From: Clostridia bacterium | GTDB lineage: Bacteria > Bacillota > Clostridia > Oscillospirales > Acutalibacteraceae | Direction: 5' to 3' | NCBI GenBank assembly: GCA_017441385.1 | Contig: JAFRXY010000102.1 | Span: 1-34,524 of the forward strand | DNA length: 34,524 nucleotides | Part shown: in pieces, positions 20,882 to 29,678 of the stretch | Position numbering within the stretch: the first letter of the stretch is position 1 | How the letters are laid out: every line of letters starts with the position of its first letter | Translations under genes and position numbers: made by a program | The notes under the pieces: model-generated | What the model was told of the DNA's origin: nothing | The model's input: only the letters and a program-made list of their open reading frames with translations | Databases searched by the model: none

Positions 20882-20905
20882 GATTTCAGAACACAATTTG
20901 TTGTT

Positions 20906-21260
20906 CTTGCATTAACCTCTATAAGGGATTGATACGGTTGGCATAATGCAAACCTCCTTTCTATGAAGAATTTACTTGCATTAACCTCTATAAGGGATTG
21001 ATACCTAGAATTCCTAAGATTTCGGTTCCTGCAGGAATTGCTTGCATTAACCTCTATAAGGGATTGATACAGATTGCTACGGGTGTTTGGCTGGCATCAA
21101 TAGTCTTGCATTAACCTCTATAAGGGATTGATACATAGCTATTATGAAACAAGCAATAGCAATACTATTTTCTTGCATTAACCTCTATAAGGGATTGATA
21201 CGTGTACGTTGCTTTTTCTGTGCAGACCGAAGTCTGAACTTGCATTAACCTCTATAAGGG
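20906..21260 (+). CRISPR. Short CRISPR array: six repeats, five spacers, no adjacent cas genes
   Basis: The 30-bp repeat begins CTTGCATTAACC and ends GGGATTGATAC. Copies start at 20906, 20975, 21041, 21105, 21172 and 21239. The first five are identical; the last is cut after 22 bp (21260) and continues with unrelated sequence, marking the leader-distal end. Spacers are 39, 36, 34, 37 and 37 bp and differ from one another. The leader with a consensus promoter is on the left and an intrinsic terminator follows at once, so the array reads left to right. The terminal ATTGATAC resembles the ATTGAAAC tag of many type I and III repeats, but the type cannot be fixed here. No cas gene is visible within 20 kb on the left or 13 kb on the right. 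Confidence 0.97.
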
Positions 21261-21265
21261 TATAG

Positions 21266-21298
21266 AAAAAACGGACACCGTCTGGCGTCCGTTTTTTT
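21266..21298. terminator. Terminator closing the CRISPR array
   Basis: AAAAAACGGAC (21266-21276) pairs with GTCCGTTTTTT (21287-21297) across a 10-nt loop, with a T-run on the plus strand. It begins 5 bases after the truncated last repeat. It can act in both directions. Confidence 0.85.
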
Positions 21299-21303
21299 GT
21301 GCG

Positions 21304-21342
21304 TAAAAAAAGTCTGCCTTTTTCCGTATTGAGAAAAGGCAG
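21304..21342 (-). terminator. Terminator after hepT
   Basis: On the minus strand CTGCCTTTT pairs with AAAAGGCAG, followed by ACTTTTTTT. It lies about 30 bases after the hepT stop. Back-to-back with the CRISPR terminator it insulates the two units. Confidence 0.8.
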
Positions 21343-21370
21343 CTAAATATTTTTGATTTTTTTGCGGGAA

Positions 21371-21718
21371 TCATCCGTTACCGCTTTCGTTCAGTATACT
21401 CATAAGCATTTCTTTCAGTTCCGGAAAATCCATCATTACAGTATTATAGACATCTTCCATTCGCAGCGTCTGGTACTTATGGGCGGCAATATCTCTCATA
21501 CCGGCTACCGCTTTCCATGGCACTTCTCTGTGTTCGTTCCGCAGTTCATCAGAGATATTCTTTACAAGCTCTCCGATATTGATGACCGTCATTCCTACGG
21601 CTCTTTTCAGTTTTTCATCAGACAAAAAAGCCTCCTGCTCCGTATCTCCGAGCATCTCAAAGGCGATATTTATCTCGGACAGAATTTTTTGCAGAATAAT
21701 TTTATCCCTACGCTGCAT
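21371..21718 (-). CDS. hepT: HepT-like HEPN ribonuclease toxin
   Basis: A 115-residue all-helical HEPN protein (DUF86 family). The catalytic motif RX4HXY is present as RDIAAHKY, giving Arg75, His80 and Tyr82, so the predicted RNase site is intact; in characterised MntA/HepT pairs the Tyr is the AMPylation target. ATG 21718 follows AAGGAG at 10 nt and overlaps the antitoxin stop by 11 nt; a longer in-frame start inside the antitoxin gene is rejected. The gene order antitoxin-toxin is normal for MntA/HepT. It ends at its own terminator beside the CRISPR array. Confidence 0.9.
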   Translation of the reverse strand: MQRRDKIILQKILSEINIAFEMLGDTEQEAFLSDEKLKRAVGMTVINIGELVKNISDELRNEHREVPWKAVAGMRDIAAHKYQTLRMEDVYNTVMMDFPELKEMLMSILNESGNG

Positions 21719-21989
21719 AGATTTCGATCTCCTTCTCAATGGTGAACATGTCCGTATCTCTGACAGGGCCGTGAATAACGTCAACGCTGGTCTGCATTAA
21801 TTCTTCCAGACGCTGCGTGATTTTTGAGAGAGTGAGAAGCGTCACCGGCTTGTAAAATTCTATAATCAGATCCACATCGCTCTTTTCTGTCGCTGTTCCG
21901 TCAGCCTGTGAGCCGAACAAAGCGACCCGATTGATCGGGAATTCCTTTACCACTTCAAGAACAGCGGCTCTTATCTCCGACTGTGTCAT
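21708..21989 (-). CDS. mntA: MntA-like nucleotidyltransferase antitoxin
   Basis: A 93-residue minimal nucleotidyltransferase. The active site is ALFGSQADGTATEKSDVDLIIEF: Gly26-Ser27 and the metal-binding Asp38 and Asp40. In known systems this enzyme silences HepT by adding AMP groups to its Tyr. GGAGG lies 8 nt before ATG 21989; a start at 22034 lacks that support. It overlaps hepT by 11 nt. The pair forms a type VII toxin-antitoxin module by current classification. Confidence 0.9.
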   Translation of the reverse strand: MTQSEIRAAVLEVVKEFPINRVALFGSQADGTATEKSDVDLIIEFYKPVTLLTLSKITQRLEELMQTSVDVIHGPVRDTDMFTIEKEIEIYAA

Positions 21990-22092
21990 TTTATCTGCCT
22001 CCTGCCACACGTTTTCTTTCAAAAAACTTTCCATAGAATATTATACCAAATAATTCGGATACTGCAACCCATATATTCTGATTTGTCAGCAT

Positions 22093-22133
22093 TTTTTTCC
22101 TCCCAACTTACTACTGAACACTGACCACTAAAA
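22093..22133. repeat. Inverted counterpart of the AGTGG/CAGTG-rich sequence
   Basis: Read on the minus strand it is TTTTTTAGTGGTCAGTG, then TTCAGTAGTAAGTTGGGAGG. The first part matches the sequence at 20625 in opposite orientation. It starts within the T-run of the gdhA terminator. Confidence 0.5.
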
Positions 22134-22169
22134 AACCCGCCGGGCAGAATTTTGTTTCCGTCCGACGGG
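22131..22169 (-). terminator. Terminator after gdhA
   Basis: On the minus strand CCCGTCGGAC (22169-22160) pairs with GCCCGGCGGG (22145-22136) with one mismatch and a wobble, followed by TTTTTTAG. Confidence 0.75.
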
Positions 22170-22211
22170 AATTTTTTTAATTGTTCAGTAATGGCTCGTT
22201 GCGATAAAAGA

Positions 22212-23576
<1,365 letters not shown>

Positions 23577-23617
23577 TCAAAAATAAATCATACGCCTGTT
23601 GCGGCGCTGTAAATATC

Positions 23618-23647
23618 ATTGTAATACACATTCTATCGGTTTGTCAA
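23618..23647 (-). promoter_or_regulatory. Sigma-A promoter of gdhA
   Basis: Minus strand: -35 TTGACA (23647-23642), 18-bp spacer, -10 TACAAT (23623-23618). Confidence 0.75.
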
Positions 23648-23743
23648 TATGTTTTTTCTAATTTTTCGGGAATTTTGCAATATTGCTTTTTAAAAATTGC
23701 AAAATTGTGCATTTTATCGGTTGAATAGCGTGACATTCTGCAT

Positions 23744-25174
23744 TTATCGCGGTCGTCTCAGGCAAACCACCGCTATGATGGCGAAAAAAGAAAGCACACA
23801 CGCCATCGCCGCAAATACCGCGTCATTATATAATATGTCTTTTCCGAACAGATGAATCCCGGTTTTCTTTTCCGACAGAACGACGCCGTCTTCCGAAGCG
23901 CTTTCCGTTTCGGGCGGAAGGCTCTCCGTATCTTCCTCTGTGCCGTTTTCTTTCTCTGCTGTGTCAGACCAGTCCACATGCTCGAACATGTCGTTGACGC
24001 CGGGGGTATCGTACCCCACATTCGTGTAAACCAGACCGAACTGGCGGCAGTCGTATTTGTCATATTCCTTCACCCTGAAGCTCCATCTTTGCTGGCTTCT
24101 ATGGCAGCGATACCCTTCAATCGCCATCTCCAGCGCGCTTCGGCCGCCGAAGCGTTCCAGAATCTTATCGCTCCACTGCACGGTAATCGGATGCTCCTCC
24201 CAGAGGTGAAGATAGCATTTCTGCACCGGATGAATGCCGTACTTCTCCGCGCTTTCGGGATAGACTGACGGATCCTGATACATTTGCAGAGCTTCCAGCA
24301 GGGTTTTGACATTCAGCTTGTGTGCGCCGTGGCCGTATTCGCCGTTGATGTCCTGCGCCAGAATGACCCGCGGGGCAAACCTTCGCAGCATTTCCACCTG
24401 GAATTCCATCACCCTGTCGTATCCGAAATAGTCCGCCGCGGCGGTCAGGCTTCGCTTTGTCAGGGGGTCGTCAAGAAATTGATCGGTTATCACAGGGTAA
24501 TTCCTCACCCCGACCGTCCACAGGCCGTTGAGAAGCTCGTGCCCCCGTTCCGTGTCGTTATAGTGATTGGTGAGATACACCACCTGCACCTGATACCCCA
24601 GTTCACCGGCGTAGTAGGGCAGCGCTCCTCCGAACCACAAGTATTCGTCGTCGGCATGGGTAGACATGAGCATCAGATCCGCCTTCTCGCAGGGCGGTTT
24701 CCACACCTGCACCCAGTCCGGCAGAGTCCCCGCCGTAAAGGCATATACTTCCGTGAGTATGCTCCCCTCCGGAAGGCTGGCTTCAAAGCGTGTGACCTCT
24801 TGCTCCAGACCGATATATTCATGCAGGAATTCATTCTCCCCGCGCTGCATTTCAGAACCGTCCGGCAGAATCAGCGTCCACCGGCAGGGCATTTCAAACA
24901 CGAAATAAAGTGCTTTCACCGGTTCGGCGGCGGTGAAAGTCAGCCGGAGGGAGGTATCCGCCTGAAAGTAGGAATAATGGCTGTTGTCGGTGATTGCGCT
25001 CAGCTTTACGGCTTTGCGCGGCGGAGCGGAAGCAACGGTCAGTTCCACCTTCCGGGCTTCCTCCCCTATTTCAAAAATCACTTCGGCATGAGCCGCAAGG
25101 CCTTGGGTCAGCGGAACGAACACAAGCAGCAGCAGCAGGGCAAGAGAAACAACTGTTTTCACAGACTTTTTCAT
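23744..25174 (-). CDS. Membrane-anchored PIG-L/LmbE-family deacetylase
   Basis: 476 residues. A signal peptide (MKKSVKTVVSLALLLLLVFV, cut near AHA) sends it across the membrane; a beta-rich segment of about 120 residues precedes the enzyme domain, and a C-terminal span (about 450-470) ends in basic RRPR, so it is anchored facing outwards. The PIG-L zinc site is MSTHADDEYLWFGG (His173, Asp175-Asp176; the usual AHPDDE has Ala in place of Pro) and GEYGHGAHK (His282, His285). It probably removes an N-acetyl group from a surface glycan or glycolipid. A longer frame to 25228 overlaps the upstream gene and is not used. It follows the fumarase-type gene by 19 nt. Confidence 0.83.
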   Translation of the reverse strand: MKKSVKTVVSLALLLLLVFVPLTQGLAAHAEVIFEIGEEARKVELTVASAPPRKAVKLSAITDNSHYSYFQADTSLRLTFTAAEPVKALYFVFEMPCRWTLILPDGSEMQRGENEFLHEYIGLEQEVTRFEASLPEGSILTEVYAFTAGTLPDWVQVWKPPCEKADLMLMSTHADDEYLWFGGALPYYAGELGYQVQVVYLTNHYNDTERGHELLNGLWTVGVRNYPVITDQFLDDPLTKRSLTAAADYFGYDRVMEFQVEMLRRFAPRVILAQDINGEYGHGAHKLNVKTLLEALQMYQDPSVYPESAEKYGIHPVQKCYLHLWEEHPITVQWSDKILERFGGRSALEMAIEGYRCHRSQQRWSFRVKEYDKYDCRQFGLVYTNVGYDTPGVNDMFEHVDWSDTAEKENGTEEDTESLPPETESASEDGVVLSEKKTGIHLFGKDILYNDAVFAAMACVLSFFAIIAVVCLRRPR

Positions 25175-25193
25175 TTTCTTCCACCCGCTTTCT

Positions 25194-25724
25194 TCACTCG
25201 GTAAACAGAGAACCTCCCTCGCAGTCAATACCGACTACAAGCGGAAAATCCCTGAATTCCAGCCGCTTGACCGATTCACAGCCCAGATCTTCAAAGGCGA
25301 TCACTTCGCAGGAGGTGATGCACTTGGAAGCCAGCGCCCCCGCGCCTCCCACCGCGCAGAGATAGACCGAATTGTTGCGGCGTATCGCCTCGCAGACTTC
25401 CGGCGAACGCCCGCCCTTGCCCACCATCGCGCCCAGACCGAGGTCAAGCATCCGCGGCGCGAAGGGATCCATGCGGCTGGAAGTGGTGGGGCCGCAGGAA
25501 CCGATGGCAAGATGGGCCGGCGTCGGCGTGGGGCCGGCATAATAGACCACCGCGCCTTCCAGCGGGTATGGCAGTGCCTCCCCGCTGTCGAGCAGCGCCA
25601 TGATGCGCTTGTGGGCGGCGTCGCGGGACGTATAGACGGTTCCCGAAAGCAGCACCCTGTCCCCCGCCCGCAGCTTGGGCGCCATTTCCCTGATTTCAGA
25701 TGTATTGAATGCATATTCAGCCAT
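25194..25724 (-). CDS. Class I fumarase / tartrate dehydratase beta-subunit-type protein
   Basis: 176 residues matching the Fumerase_C beta subunit: LRAGDRVLLSGTVYTSRDAAHKRIM, the LEGAVVYYAGPTPTPAHLAIGSCGPTTSSRMD block, MVGKGGRSPEV and CAVGGAGALASKCI are family signatures. In two-subunit enzymes this chain works with an alpha subunit that carries the Fe-S cluster; no alpha gene lies next to it, since the upstream neighbour is a divergent TIR protein gene. AAGGAG precedes ATG 25724. It has its own promoter and is cotranscribed with the PIG-L gene. The alpha subunit may be elsewhere on the chromosome. Confidence 0.9.
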   Translation of the reverse strand: MAEYAFNTSEIREMAPKLRAGDRVLLSGTVYTSRDAAHKRIMALLDSGEALPYPLEGAVVYYAGPTPTPAHLAIGSCGPTTSSRMDPFAPRMLDLGLGAMVGKGGRSPEVCEAIRRNNSVYLCAVGGAGALASKCITSCEVIAFEDLGCESVKRLEFRDFPLVVGIDCEGGSLFTE

Positions 25725-25799
25725 GTGGAAACTCCTTCTTATTGAATTAATCGCAACTAACCGCATTGCAAAAAAATACGGAATGATATACCGTCAATT

Positions 25800-25828
25800 A
25801 TTATACCATTCTTCTCATGCATTTGCAA
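25800..25828 (-). promoter_or_regulatory. Sigma-A promoter of the fumarase-beta/PIG-L operon
   Basis: Minus strand: -35 TTGCAA (25828-25823), 17-bp spacer, -10 TATAAT (25805-25800). Divergent from the TIR-gene promoter, with 22 bases between their -35 boxes. Confidence 0.78.
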
Positions 25829-25850
25829 TACATTTTGCAAAAAAACAAAG

Positions 25851-25879
25851 TTGCAATGTCACTTCAATTATGGTACAAT
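25851..25879 (+). promoter_or_regulatory. Sigma-A promoter of the double-TIR gene
   Basis: TTGCAA (25851-25856), 17-bp spacer, TACAAT (25874-25879). The start expected near 25886 leaves a 70-nt leader. An ATG at 25851 upstream of this promoter is therefore not the start. Confidence 0.75.
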
Positions 25880-25958
25880 ATTGTCTGAGAGAACAACTTC
25901 ATCCGCCCGACTGAATGGGGTTCCCTATTTTCAATCTACTATGCAAGGAGTGAACGGC

Positions 25959-27641
25959 ATGTCCCAACCGTTTTACAAGGTCTATATCGCCTGCATGACA
26001 AAAAATGCGGACGGCAATACGACAAAGGACTGCATTCTGGCAAGGCAGCTTTACCGCAGGCTGGAACAGAAGGGCATTCACACTTTTCTGACGGAAAAAT
26101 GCAATCCCGACGACAGGACGGAAGCGCTGGATTCCGCTTTGGTGCTGGTCGTGGCCGGAAGGAGCGCGGCCTCGCTGATGTCCGACGAGGTGCGCAACGA
26201 CTACGAGGATTTCATCGCCGGAGTGGAGCTGTCCGGCAAGCGGAAGTGGCGGGTCTTCAATTACCTGCTGGGGCTTCAGCACGACGATCTGCCGGGTTAC
26301 CTCAGGAATCACAGGTCGTATGAGCATTACCGCACCGATGAGCTGGTGGAAAAGATCGAACAGGTGCTGTCCGCAGACGATCCCAGAACCTGCATTCTGG
26401 AGGATCCCGACCGGCGGGAAGATAGCATGCCTCCCGCTGCTCGGGAACTGCCGGAATGCCTGCCCGATTGCGCGGAATCGGCGAGAGAAGCAGGTGACAG
26501 CGGCGATGACGAAGAGGATCTTCCCCTCCGGAGACGTGCCCGGGCACGCAGAGCGCCGCAGAGTTTTCCGGAAGAAAAGCGGACAGACCAGGCCGCCAAG
26601 CAGCCTTCCCCCGAAGGGGCGGAAGGAAGCAATGCCGCGCCGTTGATACCGCCCGTTCCCTCTGTGCCTTCTATGCCGTCCATGCCGTCCATGCCTTCCT
26701 CCCCCGGAAAGGGAACATCCCAAAAGCCTTCCCAGCCTGTGAAGGTCAAACCCGCCAGATTCAACAAGGCGGAATTCTCGGTGGTGGCGCCCGACGAGGT
26801 CAGACCCGGCAAAAGCTCGGTCATCGACCTGCTGATGTATACCCGCCGCCAGCGTGCCGTTGTGAGGCGCACCATCGCGCAGGCCAAGGAAAGTTCCTCC
26901 GAGGCGGCGCGGAGTTCCGCCGGCGTTTCCGTGAAACAGGGCAGCCGGATTACCGCGCGGCTCTTCTCTGACGATATGGAGCTGACCGACAGCGAGCGCA
27001 CGATGATCTGGAACGGCGACGCGCTGGATTTCAAATTCCGCGTGACCCCGCCGGAGGATTATGCAAAAAAAGAGATCGACTTCGGCTGCTCCGTGCAGTT
27101 CGACGGCATTGAGATTACCCGTCTTTACTTCACCGTGGCGGTCGGCTCCAAAAAGAAGACCGCCGTCCGCTTCACACGAAAGGACTGCCGCAGGGCGTTT
27201 GTTTCCTATTCCCACAAGGACAGACTGCGCGTGGTGGAACAGCTTCTCGCCATTCAGGAAATCGCTCCCAAGCTGCGATTCTGGATGGACAACCGCAGCA
27301 TGACGGCGGGCGATATGTGGAGAAGCGCCATTGCCTCTGCCATCAGGAACGCTGACGTCTTCCTGCTCTTCTGGTCGGTCAGCGCGAAGGAATCCTCCGA
27401 GGTGCGCAAGGAATGGGAATACGCCCTCCGGCTCGAACAAAGCGACAAAACGGGCGCCGGACGCCGGCGGAACGGCATGCGCTTCATTTCCCCCGTGCCG
27501 CTGGACAGCCCCGCCGACTGCCCCCCGCCGGAAGAACTGAGCGATCTGCATTTCGGCGATCCTTCCTTCGACAGCGATATTGACAATATCGAAAAAGTCA
27601 GGGTCTGGGCTGTGAGAGGCAGGAATATAAAATATCTGTAA
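25959..27641 (+). CDS. Protein with two TIR-like domains around a Pro-rich linker and beta domain
   Basis: 560 residues. AAGGAG stands 8 nt before ATG 25959. Residues 5-140 resemble a TIR-type fold: YKVYIACMTKN, RQLYRRLEQKGIHTFL, ALDSALVLVVAGRSAASLMS, RNDYEDFI. Residues about 150-275 are charged and then Pro-rich (PSVPSMPSMPSMPSSPG, encoded by 9-bp repeats). Residues about 283-405 form a beta-rich domain (FSVVAPDEVRPGKSSVIDLLMY, IARLF-type strands, IARLYFTVAVG-like end) of the sort seen beside bacterial TIR domains. Residues 411-545 are a clearer TIR domain: RRAFVSYSHKD, LRFWMDNRSMTAGDMW, NADVFLLFWSVSAKESSEVRKEWEYAL. Glu485 or Glu487 is the candidate NADase catalytic residue. No membrane span. 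It is monocistronic and likely an NAD-consuming or nucleotide-signalling immune protein; that role is inference. Confidence 0.82.
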   Translation: MSQPFYKVYIACMTKNADGNTTKDCILARQLYRRLEQKGIHTFLTEKCNPDDRTEALDSALVLVVAGRSAASLMSDEVRNDYEDFIAGVELSGKRKWRVFNYLLGLQHDDLPGYLRNHRSYEHYRTDELVEKIEQVLSADDPRTCILEDPDRREDSMPPAARELPECLPDCAESAREAGDSGDDEEDLPLRRRARARRAPQSFPEEKRTDQAAKQPSPEGAEGSNAAPLIPPVPSVPSMPSMPSMPSSPGKGTSQKPSQPVKVKPARFNKAEFSVVAPDEVRPGKSSVIDLLMYTRRQRAVVRRTIAQAKESSSEAARSSAGVSVKQGSRITARLFSDDMELTDSERTMIWNGDALDFKFRVTPPEDYAKKEIDFGCSVQFDGIEITRLYFTVAVGSKKKTAVRFTRKDCRRAFVSYSHKDRLRVVEQLLAIQEIAPKLRFWMDNRSMTAGDMWRSAIASAIRNADVFLLFWSVSAKESSEVRKEWEYALRLEQSDKTGAGRRRNGMRFISPVPLDSPADCPPPEELSDLHFGDPSFDSDIDNIEKVRVWAVRGRNIKYL

Positions 27642-27650
27642 TGATTTTCG

Positions 27651-27691
27651 GTCTGCATTCATTCGCCGGTGAATGAATGCAGACTTTTTTT
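27651..27691 (+). terminator. Terminator after the double-TIR gene
   Basis: GTCTGCATTCATTC (27651-27664) pairs perfectly with GAATGAATGCAGAC (27671-27684) across a 6-nt loop, then seven T. A textbook intrinsic terminator. Confidence 0.95.
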
Positions 27692-27829
27692 CTGCCGCGG
27701 AAAAAAATGCCTGCGCCGGATAATTCCGCCAAAAGAAAATTCCCGCGCATATTTTTTCTTGAAAGGCAAACAATAACAACACATACCCCAAACTATTCAG
27801 ATGCAATCAGAAAAGGAGTTATTATATAG

Positions 27830-28369
27830 ATGAAAGCTACAGGCATTGTAAGACGAATAGACGATCTCGGCAGAGTGGTGATTCCCAAGGAAATACGCCG
27901 CACCATGCGCATCAGGGAAGGGGAATCGCTGGAGATTTACACCGACGCGGGGGGCGAAGTCATCTTCAAGAAATATTCCCCGATAGGCGAACTTGACCCC
28001 TGTTCCGCGCAGTACGCGGAGATTCTCGCCCGCTCCACCGGCTTTCCCGCCCTCATCTGCGACCGCGATCATGTGGTGGCGGTTTCCGGCCTGCCGAAGC
28101 GGGAATTCCTCGACCGCCGCATTACGCCGGAGCTGGAGGAAAGCATGAATTCCCGCACTCCCTTCAGGGACGACGGCAGCGGTGAAAAAATATTTCCCGT
28201 GGAAGGAGCCTCACTCCCCGCCGCCTGCGTTTTTCCCGTCATATCGGCGGGTGATCTCAACGGCGCGGTTGTGCTCATGCAGAAGGAAGACGGCAGTCTG
28301 CCCGACGAAATGCAGAGTAAGCCCGCCGAAGTCGCCGCCGGTTTCCTCGGCAGCCAGATAGAGCAGTAG
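27830..28369 (+). CDS. spoVT: Stage V sporulation regulator SpoVT (AbrB family)
   Basis: 179 residues. The N-terminal AbrB/SpoVT DNA-binding domain is MKATGIVRRIDDLGRVVIPKEIRRTMRIREGE, and the swapped-hairpin dimer follows. Residues about 56-179 form a GAF-like domain (DPCSAQYAEILARSTGFPALICDRDHVVAVSG). This two-domain build and length mark SpoVT rather than AbrB/Abh. It modulates forespore SigG-dependent genes. AAAAGGAG lies 11 nt before the ATG. A CATACCCC upstream (about 27782) weakly resembles a SigG -10 box. It is monocistronic between strong terminators. Confidence 0.9.
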   Translation: MKATGIVRRIDDLGRVVIPKEIRRTMRIREGESLEIYTDAGGEVIFKKYSPIGELDPCSAQYAEILARSTGFPALICDRDHVVAVSGLPKREFLDRRITPELEESMNSRTPFRDDGSGEKIFPVEGASLPAACVFPVISAGDLNGAVVLMQKEDGSLPDEMQSKPAEVAAGFLGSQIEQ

Positions 28370-28413
28370 CCATTGTATTTTCCTCATTCGGTCAACACAT
28401 TATCATCATAAAA

Positions 28414-28461
28414 ATCTACGGCATAGCGGGAACCTTCCGTTTTTATGCCGTAGATTTTTTT
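28414..28461. terminator. Bidirectional terminator after spoVT
   Basis: ATCTACGGCATA (28414-28425) pairs perfectly with TATGCCGTAGAT (28444-28455), flanked by A and T runs. Confidence 0.9.
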
Positions 28462-28735
28462 ATGTGAAATTTGTATAGGTTGCTCACATGTCAAAAAAAG
28501 ATTAACCAAAGTCAAATTCCGATGGATAACATTGACAACAAAAACAATAGGTTTTCTGCGAGAAGTCCGCAGTGAGGGCATTATCGCCAAATCAGCAGGG
28601 AAATAATTGGCCATAATCATGATTCGCTTTTACTTGCTTTTTTCTATGAATTAGTATAGAATTATGGGGTAATTTAGAGATATGTCATGGCTTTGCCGGA
28701 TCATCGCGGCCTTGATTGTGTTGAGGTGATCAACG
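28462..28735. other. Intergenic stretch before rsuA
   Basis: An AT-rich 270-base gap. A minus-strand frame of 78 codons (28620-28384) runs through the terminator and lacks a ribosome binding site, so I do not call it. A possible weak promoter (TATAGA near 28656) could serve rsuA. Confidence 0.4.
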
Positions 28736-29446
28736 GTGGAAAGGCTTGATAAGATTCTGGCTTCACAGGGGGCTGGCACTCGCAGCGAGGTGCGCAAGAT
28801 GATATGGGCGGGCAGGGTAACCGTAGACGGTGAGATCTGCCGCAGCATCGACCGCAGGCTTGAGCCTTCTGCGCACGGGATCGCACTGGACGGCGTATCG
28901 CTGTGCTACAGGAAGTACCTCTACATTATGATGAATAAGCCCGAGGGAGCAATTTCCGCTTCCAATGATTCCCATGTGCAGACGGTTATTGACCTGCTGC
29001 CGCCTTCACTCCGCCGCAAAGGACTCTTTCCCGTCGGCCGCCTTGACAAGGACACCACGGGACTGCTCATCATCACCGATGACGGAGCCTTTGCCCACTC
29101 GGTCACTTCGCCAGGAAAAAAGGTATTCAAGACCTACAGAGCGACCCTCGACGGCGCTCTCACCGGAGCGGATATACAGTATCTGAGCGAGGGAGCGGTG
29201 ATAGACGGCGGAGAGCGGTGTCTGCCGGCACAGGTTGCGGTGTTGGACGCGGAAAATCACATCTACGAGATAAAGATCCGCGAGGGCAAGTTTCATCAGA
29301 TCAAGCGCATGGCGCAGTCGGTAGGACGCAGAGTGATCGCTCTGGAACGCACCGCGGTCGGCGCTCTTACACTCGACGCCGGACTCCGGCGGGGGGAAGC
29401 GAGAGAGCTGACGGAGCGCGAAAGGGAGCTCCCGCTTATCAACTGA
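28736..29446 (+). CDS. rsuA: 16S rRNA pseudouridine synthase, RsuA family
   Basis: 236 residues. An N-terminal S4 RNA-binding domain (RLDKILASQGAGTRSEVRKMIWAGRVTVDG) is joined to the catalytic domain, where the motif VGRLDKDTTGLLIITDDG has catalytic Asp104. Later KKVFKTYRATLDG and EIKIREGKFHQIKRMAQSVGRRVIALERTAVG are typical of RsuA/RluB/E/F. RsuA converts U516 of 16S rRNA; a related target is possible. The start is GTG at 28736 with GAGGTGAT upstream. No operon partner is seen. Confidence 0.92.
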   Translation: MERLDKILASQGAGTRSEVRKMIWAGRVTVDGEICRSIDRRLEPSAHGIALDGVSLCYRKYLYIMMNKPEGAISASNDSHVQTVIDLLPPSLRRKGLFPVGRLDKDTTGLLIITDDGAFAHSVTSPGKKVFKTYRATLDGALTGADIQYLSEGAVIDGGERCLPAQVAVLDAENHIYEIKIREGKFHQIKRMAQSVGRRVIALERTAVGALTLDAGLRRGEARELTERERELPLIN

Positions 29447-29594
29447 ATCATGCAGCCATCAGGCAGCCGGACAGACCGGATTACTTTTGTTTTTCATTCT
29501 TTCAGAGGGATTATTGAGACGGAAAAAATTGGAGAATTTTTCGGCAACTATTTCGAAAAACCGCGAAACAGCGCGGTATCTGAAAAACGCTTAA

Positions 29595-29667
29595 AACGAA
29601 TGTAATAATTTGTTGCTAAAGGCAATAAATTCGGCAGACTTTCTAAATTAGAATTTTAACATTCGTT
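29595..29667. repeat. Spaced inverted repeat upstream of the ABC ATPase promoter
   Basis: AACGAATGT (29595-29603) and ACATTCGTT (29659-29667) are exact complements, 55 bases apart; the second ends 11 bases before the -35 box. It could be a regulator site. The rest of 29447-29678 shows nothing recognisable beyond a small CCGCG/CGCGG hairpin near 29560. Confidence 0.4.
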
Positions 29668-29678
29668 GAGTTCGTCAA

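Noticed and set aside
20936-20974. Near-palindrome within CRISPR spacer 1
   Set aside because: GGTT...AACC symmetry has three mismatches in 19 bases; it is probably a feature of the spacer's source and not of the array.
25899-27806. 635-codon open frame antisense to the double-TIR gene
   Set aside because: The plus strand has matching TIR motifs, promoter, ribosome binding site and terminator; the antisense product shows no recognisable domain.
28384-28620. 78-codon minus-strand frame between spoVT and rsuA
   Set aside because: It runs into the perfect terminator hairpin of spoVT, has no ribosome binding site and no recognisable sequence.
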